Positions 17,696 to 26,109 of a stretch of DNA of 64,000 nucleotides are shown here, in pieces. Origin of the DNA: CALDTK01 sp965213735 (lineage in GTDB: Bacteria; Bacteroidota; Bacteroidia; Chitinophagales; Saprospiraceae); assembly GCA_965213735.1 (NCBI GenBank), contig CBDCAB010000006.1, positions 682,001 through 746,000 of the forward strand. The letters are read 5' to 3'. The position numbers and the translations under genes are program-made. The notes under the pieces are model-generated. The model was not told where the DNA came from, ran no database searches, and saw nothing but the letters and a program-made list of their open reading frames with translations. Numbering within the stretch: the first letter of the stretch is position 1; every line of letters begins with the position of its first letter.

Positions 17696-19242
17696 TGGTA
17701 GAGTGGCGAGCGCCCGAAGATGTCGCCCGAGGAGTATAGCAGCGGTCCGCGATAGAGGGCCGTATCCGCATGAGTATAGTAGCCGCTATTGAAGCTGGTG
17801 AGTGCAGCAAAAGACAATGCCTGGTGTGTGCGTGGCCAGCTGTTGAGTTGGTGCAGCATCCTTTGCACCTGCACGGAATCACCAAGCAGCGCTGCTGGTA
17901 CACTTGCCATAGATGGATGCGCCTGCTCGCGAGCGCAATGGGTGAGTGTGATAGCGGGATCTTCACCTAGATGTTGACCGTGATCCGAAGTATAAATGAC
18001 GAGGCTATTTGGAGGCAAATGGCTTGCGAGTAGCTCTAGGTAGCTGGTGAGGTTGTACTCAATACACGCTAAATAAGCAGCATTGCTTAGTGAAGATGTG
18101 GTCTTTTGAGGCGTGGCTTCGGGTTGAGTGGGCGTAAACCGCTCATAAGGAAAATGACAGCCCACTTTATTTATATACGTAAACGACTTTCGCTGCTCCT
18201 TGAGCCAGGGTAAGTGTTGCTGGAGTAAATTGTAATCAATAGTGTAGTTAGGATGCTCCGCCTGGAGAAGTTGTTTGGTGAAAATGGTATCTACATCGCC
18301 GACGACTGAAGAATTAAAAAATCCATAGACGCCTGGTTCATTAGCGTAGGCATTTATCCAGGCAGTGCTGTAGCCTTCAGCTCGTGCATAGGCGAAGAGG
18401 CTAGGTTGATGTAGGAGTTGCTGGGTGATGTCGGGAAGCTTGCTTGGATCAGCTCCAGTGAGTAAGAGTGCATTTGCGTAGTCGCTGCAAACTGCTCCAC
18501 TCACATATTCTCCAAGGACTTGCATTGGTGTCGGCAAGCTACGAGTTGCCTCTAAGAAGTAATCGAACCTCACACTTTCATCCACTACCAGCACGAGATG
18601 CGCAGGGGCGTTGGGATCAGTAGCGACTTGCGGGGAAACGGCTGTTCTCGGGCCATCGTAGAGTGCAAAGCGAGCGGCATATGCGGCATTCAGGGGAACT
18701 TGTAGCAGCGGCGCATAATCAGATTTGATTCCGTTGCTGTAGTAGGTGACAAAGCTCGCGGCAGCTATCACGGCCCCAATGATAAGTATTTGAATTAAAG
18801 TTGGAATAGCTAGGCGACGACGAGCGGCAACAAAACTGCACGCTACATACAAAAATGCAAGAATAACAGCTAATAATATTGTTCCAGAATACGCGCTGAA
18901 AAAGGAGCTGATAGTAAGCTCGTCGAGGTTGTTGCCTACAGTAGCAAATGTAGCCGGTGATATGGCAGCGCCCTCCACCCGAACCACGACTGCACTAATG
19001 GTACAGGTCGCAAGCATGAGTATGGCAAGCACTACTTTAGATGATAGTAGCCTTGCTAAATGCACCAGCATTTGAATAGCTAAGACAGACGCAAAGGAAA
19101 TCAATATATAAAGTATAAATATCCCATATCTGCCGGCCAGCAGAGCCTGGTGAAGTTCGCGCAAAAGATCAGGATAGAATAAGAAGTACCCCAGCATCCA
19201 CAGCACCAGGCTGGTGAGGATAACGCGAAGGCTAGGATTCAT
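17650..19242 (-). CDS. Sulfatase-fold phosphoethanolamine-transferase-like membrane protein
   Basis: A 530-residue protein with about five N-terminal membrane helices (residues 1 to about 165) and a large periplasmic alkaline-phosphatase-fold domain. Recognisable metal-site motifs are 'LVVDESVRFDYF' near residue 220, 'KVGCHFPYERF' and 'IYTSDHGQHLGE'. Such enzymes (EptA/MdoB/OpgE-like) add phosphoethanolamine or glycerol phosphate to lipid A or polysaccharide. Where the nucleophilic Thr/Ser is expected I read 'VCSDYANALLLTG', so the nucleophile is not obvious; the Ser after Cys is the only near candidate. It sits among glycosyltransferases, suggesting it decorates the exported polymer or lipid A. 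Confidence 0.8.
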   Translation of the reverse strand: MNPSLRVILTSLVLWMLGYFLFYPDLLRELHQALLAGRYGIFILYILISFASVLAIQMLVHLARLLSSKVVLAILMLATCTISAVVVRVEGAAISPATFATVGNNLDELTISSFFSAYSGTILLAVILAFLYVACSFVAARRRLAIPTLIQILIIGAVIAAASFVTYYSNGIKSDYAPLLQVPLNAAYAARFALYDGPRTAVSPQVATDPNAPAHLVLVVDESVRFDYFLEATRSLPTPMQVLGEYVSGAVCSDYANALLLTGADPSKLPDITQQLLHQPSLFAYARAEGYSTAWINAYANEPGVYGFFNSSVVGDVDTIFTKQLLQAEHPNYTIDYNLLQQHLPWLKEQRKSFTYINKVGCHFPYERFTPTQPEATPQKTTSSLSNAAYLACIEYNLTSYLELLASHLPPNSLVIYTSDHGQHLGEDPAITLTHCAREQAHPSMASVPAALLGDSVQVQRMLHQLNSWPRTHQALSFAALTSFNSGYYTHADTALYRGPLLYSSGDIFGRSPLYHHRFPQSSGTPNESK

Positions 19243-19297
19243 GAGCAGCTGAAACTATCGGTTGGGCAAGCTATGCAAAGGTGCTTAACCTTGTGGC

Positions 19298-20413
19298 GTG
19301 CGACTACTTGCTGCTTTTCCCCTTGATTTTGCGCGTACCAGTACGGTGGGGCTGTGGGAAAAAGCGTTAGGTCTAGTGTCCGCTGCCGAAAAGTATGGGC
19401 ACACTGTGCTCGTAGCGTACCTATACCATAAGGAGTTCTTCTTGACCCAGGGCAGTCGCTCCATCGACCAGCTTCGCCAAGATTCGGCAGTAGCAGGTGT
19501 AGGTGGACTTTACGCGAGGCATGTGGGGTTTTGGCGAAAGCTGAAAAAGGTGCTTGCCGAGGAAAATTATGATGCTGCATGGGTGAGGAGCTCACTCCCG
19601 ACACCTTGGATGCTTAGGGCTTTGCAGGCTCCTCACCACCCACTGTACCTGGAAATTCCGACGTATCCGACGCTGCCACAATTTGCACACTGGCCACTGC
19701 TCGCACAGCAGCTATACGCGCAGCAAGAGCGGCGACTTGTTCAACTTGCAGATGCTGTCTTGACGCCGAGCTACAGCGGCAGCAAGCTGTACGGGACGCG
19801 GCATATTCGCGTTGAAAATGGCGTGGACCATGATCGCTTTGCTGTCATTGAGCCGGCTAGCTCATCAGCTGCTGGTTATCATCTCGTAGGCCTGGGGCAG
19901 TGGGGGAGGGTACATGGTGTTGATCGGATTTTGTTGGCGCTTGCTGAGCTACAAGACCCGGACAAAGTGCGTGTGACGCTGGCAGGTGAGGGCCCAGCCT
20001 TAAAGGATTTGCGGCAATTGTCGGATGAGCTCCGGCTGAATGTGAGCTTCCTACCCGCTGTAGATGCCCAAGCGCGGCTGGCATTGCTGGCCACGGCTGA
20101 TGCAGGAATTGGGGCGCTTGCGTCGCACCGTATGAATGTGGAGCAAGATTCACCGCTCAAGCACCGCATGTACGCGGCCTACGGAATACCTTTCATTGCA
20201 GGCCATCGGGATATCGCATTTGCTGAAGTAGATGGTGTATTTCGTTGTGCAGACAATGATGAGCCGCTGCACGCAGATGACTTGCTGGTGTGGCTCGACG
20301 CGATGCGCAAGCGACGTAAGCAAGTAGCCTCAAATTTGCATAAACTTGCTCGACAGTATGATTATGCGAATACGTATCATCCTTTTTTTAACGAGCTAAA
20401 ATGCTCTAACTAG
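19298..20413 (+). CDS. Glycosyltransferase, GT4-like
   Basis: A 371-residue GT-B protein starting at GTG 19298. The C-terminal donor domain shows 'YHLVGLGQWGRVHGVDRILLAL', 'VRVTLAGEGPALKDLRQL' and 'LLATADAGIGAL' followed by 'DSPLKHRMYAAYGIPFIAG', which corresponds to the acceptor/donor loop of GT4 enzymes. Donor and linkage are unknown. It is followed after 11 bases by wbpD on the same strand, so the two form a short plus-strand operon inside the minus-strand locus. An exact copy of the 14-base motif is at 19528, where it encodes 'GFWRKL', a different reading frame from other copies. Confidence 0.8.
   Translation: MRLLAAFPLDFARTSTVGLWEKALGLVSAAEKYGHTVLVAYLYHKEFFLTQGSRSIDQLRQDSAVAGVGGLYARHVGFWRKLKKVLAEENYDAAWVRSSLPTPWMLRALQAPHHPLYLEIPTYPTLPQFAHWPLLAQQLYAQQERRLVQLADAVLTPSYSGSKLYGTRHIRVENGVDHDRFAVIEPASSSAAGYHLVGLGQWGRVHGVDRILLALAELQDPDKVRVTLAGEGPALKDLRQLSDELRLNVSFLPAVDAQARLALLATADAGIGALASHRMNVEQDSPLKHRMYAAYGIPFIAGHRDIAFAEVDGVFRCADNDEPLHADDLLVWLDAMRKRRKQVASNLHKLARQYDYANTYHPFFNELKCSN
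19528..19541 (+). repeat. 14-base repeated motif, exact copy
   Basis: GTTTTGGCGAAAGC in the glycosyltransferase at 19298, sense, but encoding 'GFWRKL' in a shifted frame. Confidence 0.85.
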
Positions 20414-20423
20414 AATATCTCTA

Positions 20424-21008
20424 ATGAAGAACCCTAAGCCCATTATTCACCCCACAGCAGTCGTAGACGAAGGCGCTCAACTCGGCGACGGAACTAAGGT
20501 TTGGCACTTTACACATATTAGTGCAGGCGCTCGAATTGGCAGGGATTGTGTGCTGGGCCAGAATGTTTATGTGGCCGACAATGTTGAACTCGGTAGGGGC
20601 TGTAAGGTGCAGAATAATGTCTCGATTTATACTGGAGTTAGCTGCGCCGAGGATGTATTTTTAGGACCTTCAATGGTCTTCACCAACGTGCTCAATCCAC
20701 GTAGCGCAGTGAATCGCAAGCAGGAGTTTAGAGCAACACGTGTGGGACGTGGAGCGAGTATAGGTGCAAACGCTACTATCGTTTGCGGAAACGAAATTGG
20801 GGAGTACGCCCTGGTGGGCGCGGGAAGCGTGGTGACGCGGCCAGTGAAGGCTTACGCGCTAGTGCACGGCGTGCCTGCGAAGCAGCACGGATGGGTGAGC
20901 GCGCACGGATCGACGCTTCAATTAGACGCAGCGGGTAAGGCTCGGTGTCCTGATACAGGTCAGCTTTACAGGCTGGTCGATGGGCAGTTGCAGCCTAGCT
21001 CAGACTAG
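20424..21008 (+). CDS. wbpD: WbpD-type UDP-3-amino-GlcNAcA N-acetyltransferase
   Basis: A 194-residue left-handed beta-helix acetyltransferase with hexapeptide repeats throughout. The order 'KVWHFTHISAGARIG', 'LGQNVYVADNV', 'VQNNVSIYTGV', 'GPSMVFTNVLNPRSA', 'GANATIVCG' is the signature of the WbpD/WlbB family. These enzymes transfer acetyl from acetyl-CoA to the C3 amino group of UDP-2-acetamido-3-amino-2,3-dideoxyglucuronate. The partners WbpB (24048) and WbpE (24947) are a few kilobases away on the other strand. The length is normal. Confidence 0.92.
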   Translation: MKNPKPIIHPTAVVDEGAQLGDGTKVWHFTHISAGARIGRDCVLGQNVYVADNVELGRGCKVQNNVSIYTGVSCAEDVFLGPSMVFTNVLNPRSAVNRKQEFRATRVGRGASIGANATIVCGNEIGEYALVGAGSVVTRPVKAYALVHGVPAKQHGWVSAHGSTLQLDAAGKARCPDTGQLYRLVDGQLQPSSD

Positions 21009-21683
21009 TGCTCCTGCATTGGCGCGAGGAGATACAAAGACAAGATTTGCACGTCGGAGATGCTGCTCAGGTAAGTGGAATTCCAGCGCCTGGTCGTAAA
21101 TCCCAAAGAGCTTGTACGCATGGGGATGCATGAATTCTAGCGCAGCGGCGTAGGGTACATGATAGTCATTGCGTGCATCGAAACCCACTTCGATTTGTAC
21201 CACCGCTATGGCGTGCTCAGCTAGCAGTTGTTTACCACCTTTAAGGACTTCGAGGTCTAAGCCTTCGGTATCAATTTTCAGCACACCTATTTGCTGAAGT
21301 TGTTCGCTTTCGCAAAATTGTTGGAGCGTCTCCACCTGAACTTCTTCCTCGTGCAGTTGCGCATTAGGTCCGTCGTTGCTGTGCAGCAGGCTATTTTTGC
21401 CTAGATCTACAGGGTTGCGATCCACACGAATGGTGCGGCGTTCGGAAGATGAGGAGAGCGCGATTTGGTGGTAGTGAACCCCTAGCTGAGCTGTCTCTGC
21501 ACGCAGGCGTTCCATTGTAAAAGCGAAGGGCTCGAGGCAATGGATATCGGCAAGCGGAAAGTACTCGCGCATACGCTTAGCCGTCTGCCCCAGATTGGCA
21601 CCGACATCGATAAAGCTGCTGCCGTTGAGCTGCGGAAAGTGCCGCGCTACATCATACAAAGCGTCGACTCCGTGGGGCAGCAT
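21000..21683 (-). CDS. FkbM-family methyltransferase
   Basis: A 227-residue SAM-dependent methyltransferase of the FkbM type. The SAM motif is 'SFIDVGANLGQTAKRM' near residue 22, followed by 'CLEPFAFTMERLR', and the family-typical 'VLKIDTEGLDLEVLKGG' near residue 135. FkbM enzymes O-methylate sugars or polyketides. The frame is open for 26 codons upstream to the stop of the preceding gene at 21765, with plausible coding ('HALATLKRIQSFLRQRG') but no standard start codon there. The true start may be upstream with a rare codon. It overlaps wbpD tail-to-tail by nine bases. Confidence 0.87.
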   Translation of the reverse strand: MLPHGVDALYDVARHFPQLNGSSFIDVGANLGQTAKRMREYFPLADIHCLEPFAFTMERLRAETAQLGVHYHQIALSSSSERRTIRVDRNPVDLGKNSLLHSNDGPNAQLHEEEVQVETLQQFCESEQLQQIGVLKIDTEGLDLEVLKGGKQLLAEHAIAVVQIEVGFDARNDYHVPYAAALEFMHPHAYKLFGIYDQALEFHLPEQHLRRANLVFVSPRANAGALV

Positions 21684-21764
21684 GCGGAAGGTATGCAGCC
21701 CGCGCTGGCGAAGGAAGCTTTGGATGCGCTTAAGAGTGGCCAGGGCGTGGGGGACATTGCGCGG

Positions 21765-22964
21765 CTAAGGCGCAGATGATGACTTAGGCCGAGGGTGAAG
21801 TGACTTCAGAAAGGAAAAATATTCAGCAATAACGTAGCGCTCGTCGTAGCTGCGCTCCACGATGCGTCTCCCAGCCAATCCCATGCGGGTGCGCGCATCG
21901 ACCGACATAGCCAGAAAAGATTCGATGGCACTCGCTATGGCAGCAGGATTGTTTTTTGGGACGATAAATCCGTTGACCATGTGCTCGACTAATTCTCCAC
22001 TTCCAGTAGCATTGGTAGTAATGACAGGTCGCGCCATAGACATGGCCTCGAGGATAATGCGCGACATGCCTTCGCGATACATGGTGGGCAAGACCAGGAT
22101 ATCACAATCGGCAATATATGGTCGCACGTCCTGGGTTTCTCCCAAATAGTTAATTGTGTTCGACTGCTGTAATTCGCGCAGCTTTTCCACGCCTATGCGG
22201 TCGGGATTGGTGGATTCGAGGAGGCCGAGAATGTTGAACTCGAGGTGATGCTTATCTGCTTGCAGGAGTTGTGCTGCATCGCAAAAGTCGAGAATGCCTT
22301 TGCGTTTGATAAGCCTTCCGGCAAAAAGCACTTTAAGCTTTCGGCCGCTGGGCAAAGGATTTACTTGATAATAGCTGGTGTCGACGCCTTCAGAGGGGAG
22401 GATGCGTGTAGGCGTATCTTCTAGCCAACCTTGCCCTTCAAAATAGCCTTGGTCGTGCCTGTTGAGAAACCAAACTTCACGCGAGCGGCGAGCAGCGCCA
22501 CGGTAAAGTTTGTTGATAGCAAGCTTGAGCAACGGATTACGAATATCTGGAAAAGTACCTAAGCCTGTCACGATAGCCACACTTGGTATACCTAGTTTGT
22601 ATGCCGCGTAGCTGCCGTAAATGTTCGGCTTTATGGTATAATGAAAGATGGCATCAAGTTGTAGACTCTCATATAGCGCTAAAAGTTCAGTATAAGTAGT
22701 ATACTCCTCGAACATGTTTTTTCCATAGCCCGAAAGATTTGTAGGATAAATGGCAAAGCCTTCCTTGAGTAATGCCGGGGTGAAGTTGTCTGTTGGGGCT
22801 ATACAAACCACATCGTAGCCAGCATCCACCATAGCGTGCATGATGCCTCTGCGAAAGAGGTAAAGTCCAGCGCAGTTATTTGAGACAAAGCCAATGCGGT
22901 TAATACCTGTTGCCTTACTTCCTGTTGCAACCAACTGCTTGCTATGACGTTTGTGGCCGACCAT
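21765..22964 (-). CDS. Glycosyltransferase family 4, PglA/WcaL-like
   Basis: A 399-residue GT4 enzyme. The N-terminal acceptor domain has 'IGFVSNNCAGLYLFRRG' and 'YTIKPNIYGSYAA' with 'VTGLGTF', a combination typical of the PglA-like N-acetylgalactosaminyltransferases that act second on undecaprenyl-linked sugar. The donor domain has 'VLFAGRLIKRKGI' and 'EGMSRIILEAMSMARPVI' with 'ATGSGELV'. It likely adds a HexNAc to the lipid-linked primer sugar at the cytoplasmic face. It directly abuts manC (22965), reading in the same direction. Confidence 0.88.
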   Translation of the reverse strand: MVGHKRHSKQLVATGSKATGINRIGFVSNNCAGLYLFRRGIMHAMVDAGYDVVCIAPTDNFTPALLKEGFAIYPTNLSGYGKNMFEEYTTYTELLALYESLQLDAIFHYTIKPNIYGSYAAYKLGIPSVAIVTGLGTFPDIRNPLLKLAINKLYRGAARRSREVWFLNRHDQGYFEGQGWLEDTPTRILPSEGVDTSYYQVNPLPSGRKLKVLFAGRLIKRKGILDFCDAAQLLQADKHHLEFNILGLLESTNPDRIGVEKLRELQQSNTINYLGETQDVRPYIADCDILVLPTMYREGMSRIILEAMSMARPVITTNATGSGELVEHMVNGFIVPKNNPAAIASAIESFLAMSVDARTRMGLAGRRIVERSYDERYVIAEYFSFLKSLHPRPKSSSAP

Positions 22965-24035
22965 TTACTTATAGCGATCTTCTTGCAAACTCTGCGTCAG
23001 GGCCTTGATTTCCTGCTCCTGCGACTTGGGGTAGATCATAAGGACATCTTCTTCGTCGACCACGATAAAGTCTTCGAGTCCTCTTATCACCACGAGTTTC
23101 GCGTCATTGGTGCGAATGAGATTATTTTTGGCATCTAGCACAACGGTATTGCCTCCTTGTACCACATTTGCCTGATCATCTTTAGAAGCGTAGGCGTGAA
23201 GTGAGCCCCATGTACCTAAATCCGACCAGCCGATATCGCAAGGGATGGTGTAGACATTTTCGGCGCGCTCCATAATGGCATAGTCTACGCTAATTTTATC
23301 TGTGTTGGGATAGGCAGCATTTATAAAACTTTGTTCTGATGAAGTATTATATTGATCCTTACCTTCTGCCAATGTTCCATAGATTTGTTGAGCATGTTGG
23401 TCGAAGGCGTCGAGAATTGCCTGCGAGGTCCAAATAAAAATGCCTGCATTCCAGACATAACCGCCCCGGCTGAGGTAGTCACGCGCAGTCTGTTCATCTG
23501 GCTTTTCGCGAAAAGCTTTAACTTTGAATATACCAGCGGCTGTTTCTTCTGGTTCGTATTCGATGTAGCCATAGCCGGTGTCAGGACGTGTGGGCTGTAT
23601 CCCGAGCGTGACAAGTCCACCAGAAGTTTCAGCGAAGTTGACCCCGATTTGGCAGGCGGTAAGAAAGCTGTCTTCTTTCTCAATAACATGATCACTTGGG
23701 GCTATAATCATCGGAGCACCCGCGTCCATGGCATCAATGCGAAATGCAGTATAAGCGATGCAAGGTGCGGTATTGTTACGGCTAGGTTCGCAGAGGACAT
23801 TACTCGGCACCAGCTGCGGCAATTGGTCGAGAATTTGCTGCCGATAGCTGACGTTGGTGACGATCAGAATTCGCTCCGGGTCGGTGATGCGCGTGAAGCG
23901 GTCGAAGGTTTGCTGGAGCAGACTCTGCCCTGAGCCCAGAATATCGAGAAACTGCTTGGGCCGATGTTCGCGGCTGGCGGGCCAAAAGCGGCTGCCAATG
24001 CCACCAGCCATAATTGCAACGTAGGGAGGGTTCAT
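22965..24035 (-). CDS. manC: Mannose-1-phosphate guanylyltransferase
   Basis: A 356-residue nucleotidyltransferase. The N-terminal nucleotide-binding signature is 'MAGGIGSRFWPASREHRPKQFL' from residue 9. Further conserved parts are 'APSDHVIEKEDSF', 'GYGYIEYE', 'KAFREKPD' and 'GYVWNAGIFIW'. It forms GDP-mannose from GTP and mannose-1-phosphate. It is the short form without the phosphomannose isomerase domain. No GDP-mannose-modifying enzyme (Gmd, Fcl) was recognised in the window, so GDP-Man itself is the likely product used here. Confidence 0.93.
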   Translation of the reverse strand: MNPPYVAIMAGGIGSRFWPASREHRPKQFLDILGSGQSLLQQTFDRFTRITDPERILIVTNVSYRQQILDQLPQLVPSNVLCEPSRNNTAPCIAYTAFRIDAMDAGAPMIIAPSDHVIEKEDSFLTACQIGVNFAETSGGLVTLGIQPTRPDTGYGYIEYEPEETAAGIFKVKAFREKPDEQTARDYLSRGGYVWNAGIFIWTSQAILDAFDQHAQQIYGTLAEGKDQYNTSSEQSFINAAYPNTDKISVDYAIMERAENVYTIPCDIGWSDLGTWGSLHAYASKDDQANVVQGGNTVVLDAKNNLIRTNDAKLVVIRGLEDFIVVDEEDVLMIYPKSQEQEIKALTQSLQEDRYK

Positions 24036-24047
24036 GTGCTCAATAGT

Positions 24048-24950
24048 CTAACCCTCAAAAGTCCTTAGTTGCCGAAGTTGTTGTGTTAAAGTGACGCCAA
24101 AAGCTGCATCTGCAAGCCGATAGCCCTCACCTGCAAGGATCCGGCGGTAACTCTCCAGGTGAAGGTCTTCAAATCCAGTGCTTAAATCGAATGCTTCACC
24201 ATCCACGAGAAATTTGCGAATGGGTGTGGAGACCGTAGCTGGCAAGTCTTCTTTTCTCACGCTTACGCGAAAACGAACGGTAGCATCAGCCAAACTGACA
24301 GTTCCGGCTAAATGCCTGGGCCCGGCATCAGTGAGTTGGGCTGAGCTCATTTGGCCAAACAAGTAGGTAACCAGGTCGAACAGGTGAACTCCAATATTGG
24401 CCTCGACACCTCCGCTACGTGCTGGATCCCCTTTCCAGGAATAGTCATACCACTTGCCGCGCGGAGTTACATAATCGATTTCAACTTCGTGAACAGCTAT
24501 GGCTGACTGTGCGAGGTGGCGCTGGAGACGCTGCACCTCTGGGTGGAGGCGGGCCTGAAGGATGCACCAAACGTGGTGAGCGCAAGCACGTTCTAGTTCT
24601 TGAACTGCTTGCAGGTTGTGCAAGTTGAGCGCCACGGGCTTTTCACAGATCACATCGACGCCAAGTCGCAGCCCGAACCTGGCGTGCGCATCGTGGAGAT
24701 AGTTTGGGGTGCAGACGACGAGATAGTCTGGACCGACACCTTGCAACAATAGTTTACTTAGGTGGCGATCAAAACGCTCGAACTCGGTAAAGAAAGCTGC
24801 ATCTGGTGCATAGCGATCTAAGACGCCGACGGAATCATGAATGTCGTGTGCAGCAATGAGTTGGTGGCCTAGCGTCGAGATGGCCTCCATGTGCCGCGGG
24901 GCGATATATCCCGCTGCACCAAGCAGCGCAAATCTTCGGCTCTCGCTCAA
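24048..24950 (-). CDS. wbpB: WbpB/WlbA-type UDP-N-acetylglucosaminuronate 3-dehydrogenase
   Basis: A 300-residue Gfo/Idh/MocA enzyme with Rossmann motif 'GAAGYIAPRH' at 11-20 and 'EKP' at 103-105. The segment 'TPRGKWYDYSWKGDPARSGG', followed by 'NIGVHLFD', is diagnostic for the WbpB/WlbA group. These oxidise C3 of UDP-GlcNAcA to the 3-keto sugar for transamination by WbpE. It overlaps wbpE by four bases (ATGA), which supports a coupled function. Confidence 0.92.
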   Translation of the reverse strand: MSESRRFALLGAAGYIAPRHMEAISTLGHQLIAAHDIHDSVGVLDRYAPDAAFFTEFERFDRHLSKLLLQGVGPDYLVVCTPNYLHDAHARFGLRLGVDVICEKPVALNLHNLQAVQELERACAHHVWCILQARLHPEVQRLQRHLAQSAIAVHEVEIDYVTPRGKWYDYSWKGDPARSGGVEANIGVHLFDLVTYLFGQMSSAQLTDAGPRHLAGTVSLADATVRFRVSVRKEDLPATVSTPIRKFLVDGEAFDLSTGFEDLHLESYRRILAGEGYRLADAAFGVTLTQQLRQLRTFEG

Positions 24951-26086
24951 GCGTAAAACTGCTTCACTGCGCTGGTGATATAACTGAGGTCTTCATCAGT
25001 CAACTCGGTGTGCATCGGCAGCGACAGCACTTGTTCACACAGCGTTTCGGTGTTGGGCAAGTGGAGGGTGTCGGGTGCAGTTTTGGCGAAAGCTAGCTGC
25101 TGGTAGAGGGGAACGGGATAGTAGACATTGTGGGCGATGCCCATATCTGCCAAGTGCGCGCGCAACTCCTCGCGAGAGCCATCGGTGATGCGCAGGGTAT
25201 ACTGATGAAATACGTGCGTGGAATAGCGGGTGCGCTGAGGCACGAGCAGCTGGGCGATGTTGAGAAAGGCCGTGTCGTAGGCATCTGCGGCTGCGCGACG
25301 GGCTTCGTTAAAAGCATCGAGGTGCCGCAACTTTACGCGTAGAATTGCAGCCTGCATAGCGTCGAGGCGTGAATTGACACCCACAATGTCGTGGTAATAC
25401 TGCCGATTCTGGCCATGATTGGCTACCTGCTTAAGTTTAGCGGCGATGGCAGCATCATTGGTAAACATGGCTCCTCCGTCGCCGTAGCAGCCGAGATTTT
25501 TGCTGGGGAAAAAGCTGGTGCAGCCAATATGTCCCATGGCCCCCGCCATCTGCTGCTCGCCACTGTGAGGGTAGGTGTACTGCGCACCGATAGCCTGTGC
25601 ATTGTCTTCAATGACGAAGAGCTCGTGCTGCTTGGCCAGATCGAGAATGGAGGCCATGTCGCAAGTCTGGCCGAAGAGGTGGACGGGCACAATAGCCCGA
25701 GTTTTGCCTGTAATGGCAGCTGCTGCATCAGTTGCCCGCAAGTTGAAGGTGTAGGGATCGACATCAACCATGACGGGAGTGAGGCCCAGCAGCGCAATGA
25801 CTTCGGCGGTAGCAACGTAGGTAAAGCTCGGCACAATGACCTCATCGCCTGGCGCCAAATCGAGCGCCATCATCGCAATTTGGAGCGCATCAGTGCCATT
25901 CGCGCAGCCAATAACATGCTCAACACCGAGATAAGCGCCGAGCTCCTGCTCAAAAGCCTCGACTTCAGGACCTTTTATGTACTGTGTCGAGCGGACCACA
26001 TCGAGTACGGCAGCATCAATTTCGTCTGCAAAACGAGCATATTGACCTTTGAGGTCGACCATGGGAATTTGGCGAGAGGCAGTCAT
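24947..26086 (-). CDS. wbpE: WbpE-type PLP sugar aminotransferase
   Basis: A 379-residue DegT/DnrJ/EryC1/StrS aminotransferase. The PLP lysine is Lys196 in 'FFPSKNLGCYGDGG' and the cofactor aspartate is Asp161 in 'IEDNAQAIGA'. 'MVDLKGQYARF' at the N-terminus and 'GTDALQIAMMAL' are typical of WbpE/WlbC. It aminates the 3-keto-UDP-GlcNAcA made by WbpB using glutamate, giving the substrate of WbpD. The gene follows cysN in the same direction. Confidence 0.92.
   Translation of the reverse strand: MTASRQIPMVDLKGQYARFADEIDAAVLDVVRSTQYIKGPEVEAFEQELGAYLGVEHVIGCANGTDALQIAMMALDLAPGDEVIVPSFTYVATAEVIALLGLTPVMVDVDPYTFNLRATDAAAAITGKTRAIVPVHLFGQTCDMASILDLAKQHELFVIEDNAQAIGAQYTYPHSGEQQMAGAMGHIGCTSFFPSKNLGCYGDGGAMFTNDAAIAAKLKQVANHGQNRQYYHDIVGVNSRLDAMQAAILRVKLRHLDAFNEARRAAADAYDTAFLNIAQLLVPQRTRYSTHVFHQYTLRITDGSREELRAHLADMGIAHNVYYPVPLYQQLAFAKTAPDTLHLPNTETLCEQVLSLPMHTELTDEDLSYITSAVKQFYA
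25080..25093 (+). repeat. 14-base repeated motif, exact copy
   Basis: GTTTTGGCGAAAGC inside wbpE, antisense; the gene reads 'AFAKTA'. Confidence 0.85.
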
Positions 26087-26109
26087 AACGCGAAGGTTTG
26101 AGCTTTAAA

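Noticed and set aside
23501..23516. Perfect palindrome GCTTTTCGCGAAAAGC inside manC
   Set aside because: It resembles the 14-base motif but differs at several positions; a single palindrome in coding sequence may be chance.
23352..23933. A 193-codon plus-strand frame opposite manC
   Set aside because: Antisense to a clear guanylyltransferase; no motif, no start context and an unusual residue composition.
25391..26101. A 236-codon plus-strand frame opposite wbpE
   Set aside because: Antisense to an aminotransferase with an intact active site; no domain seen.
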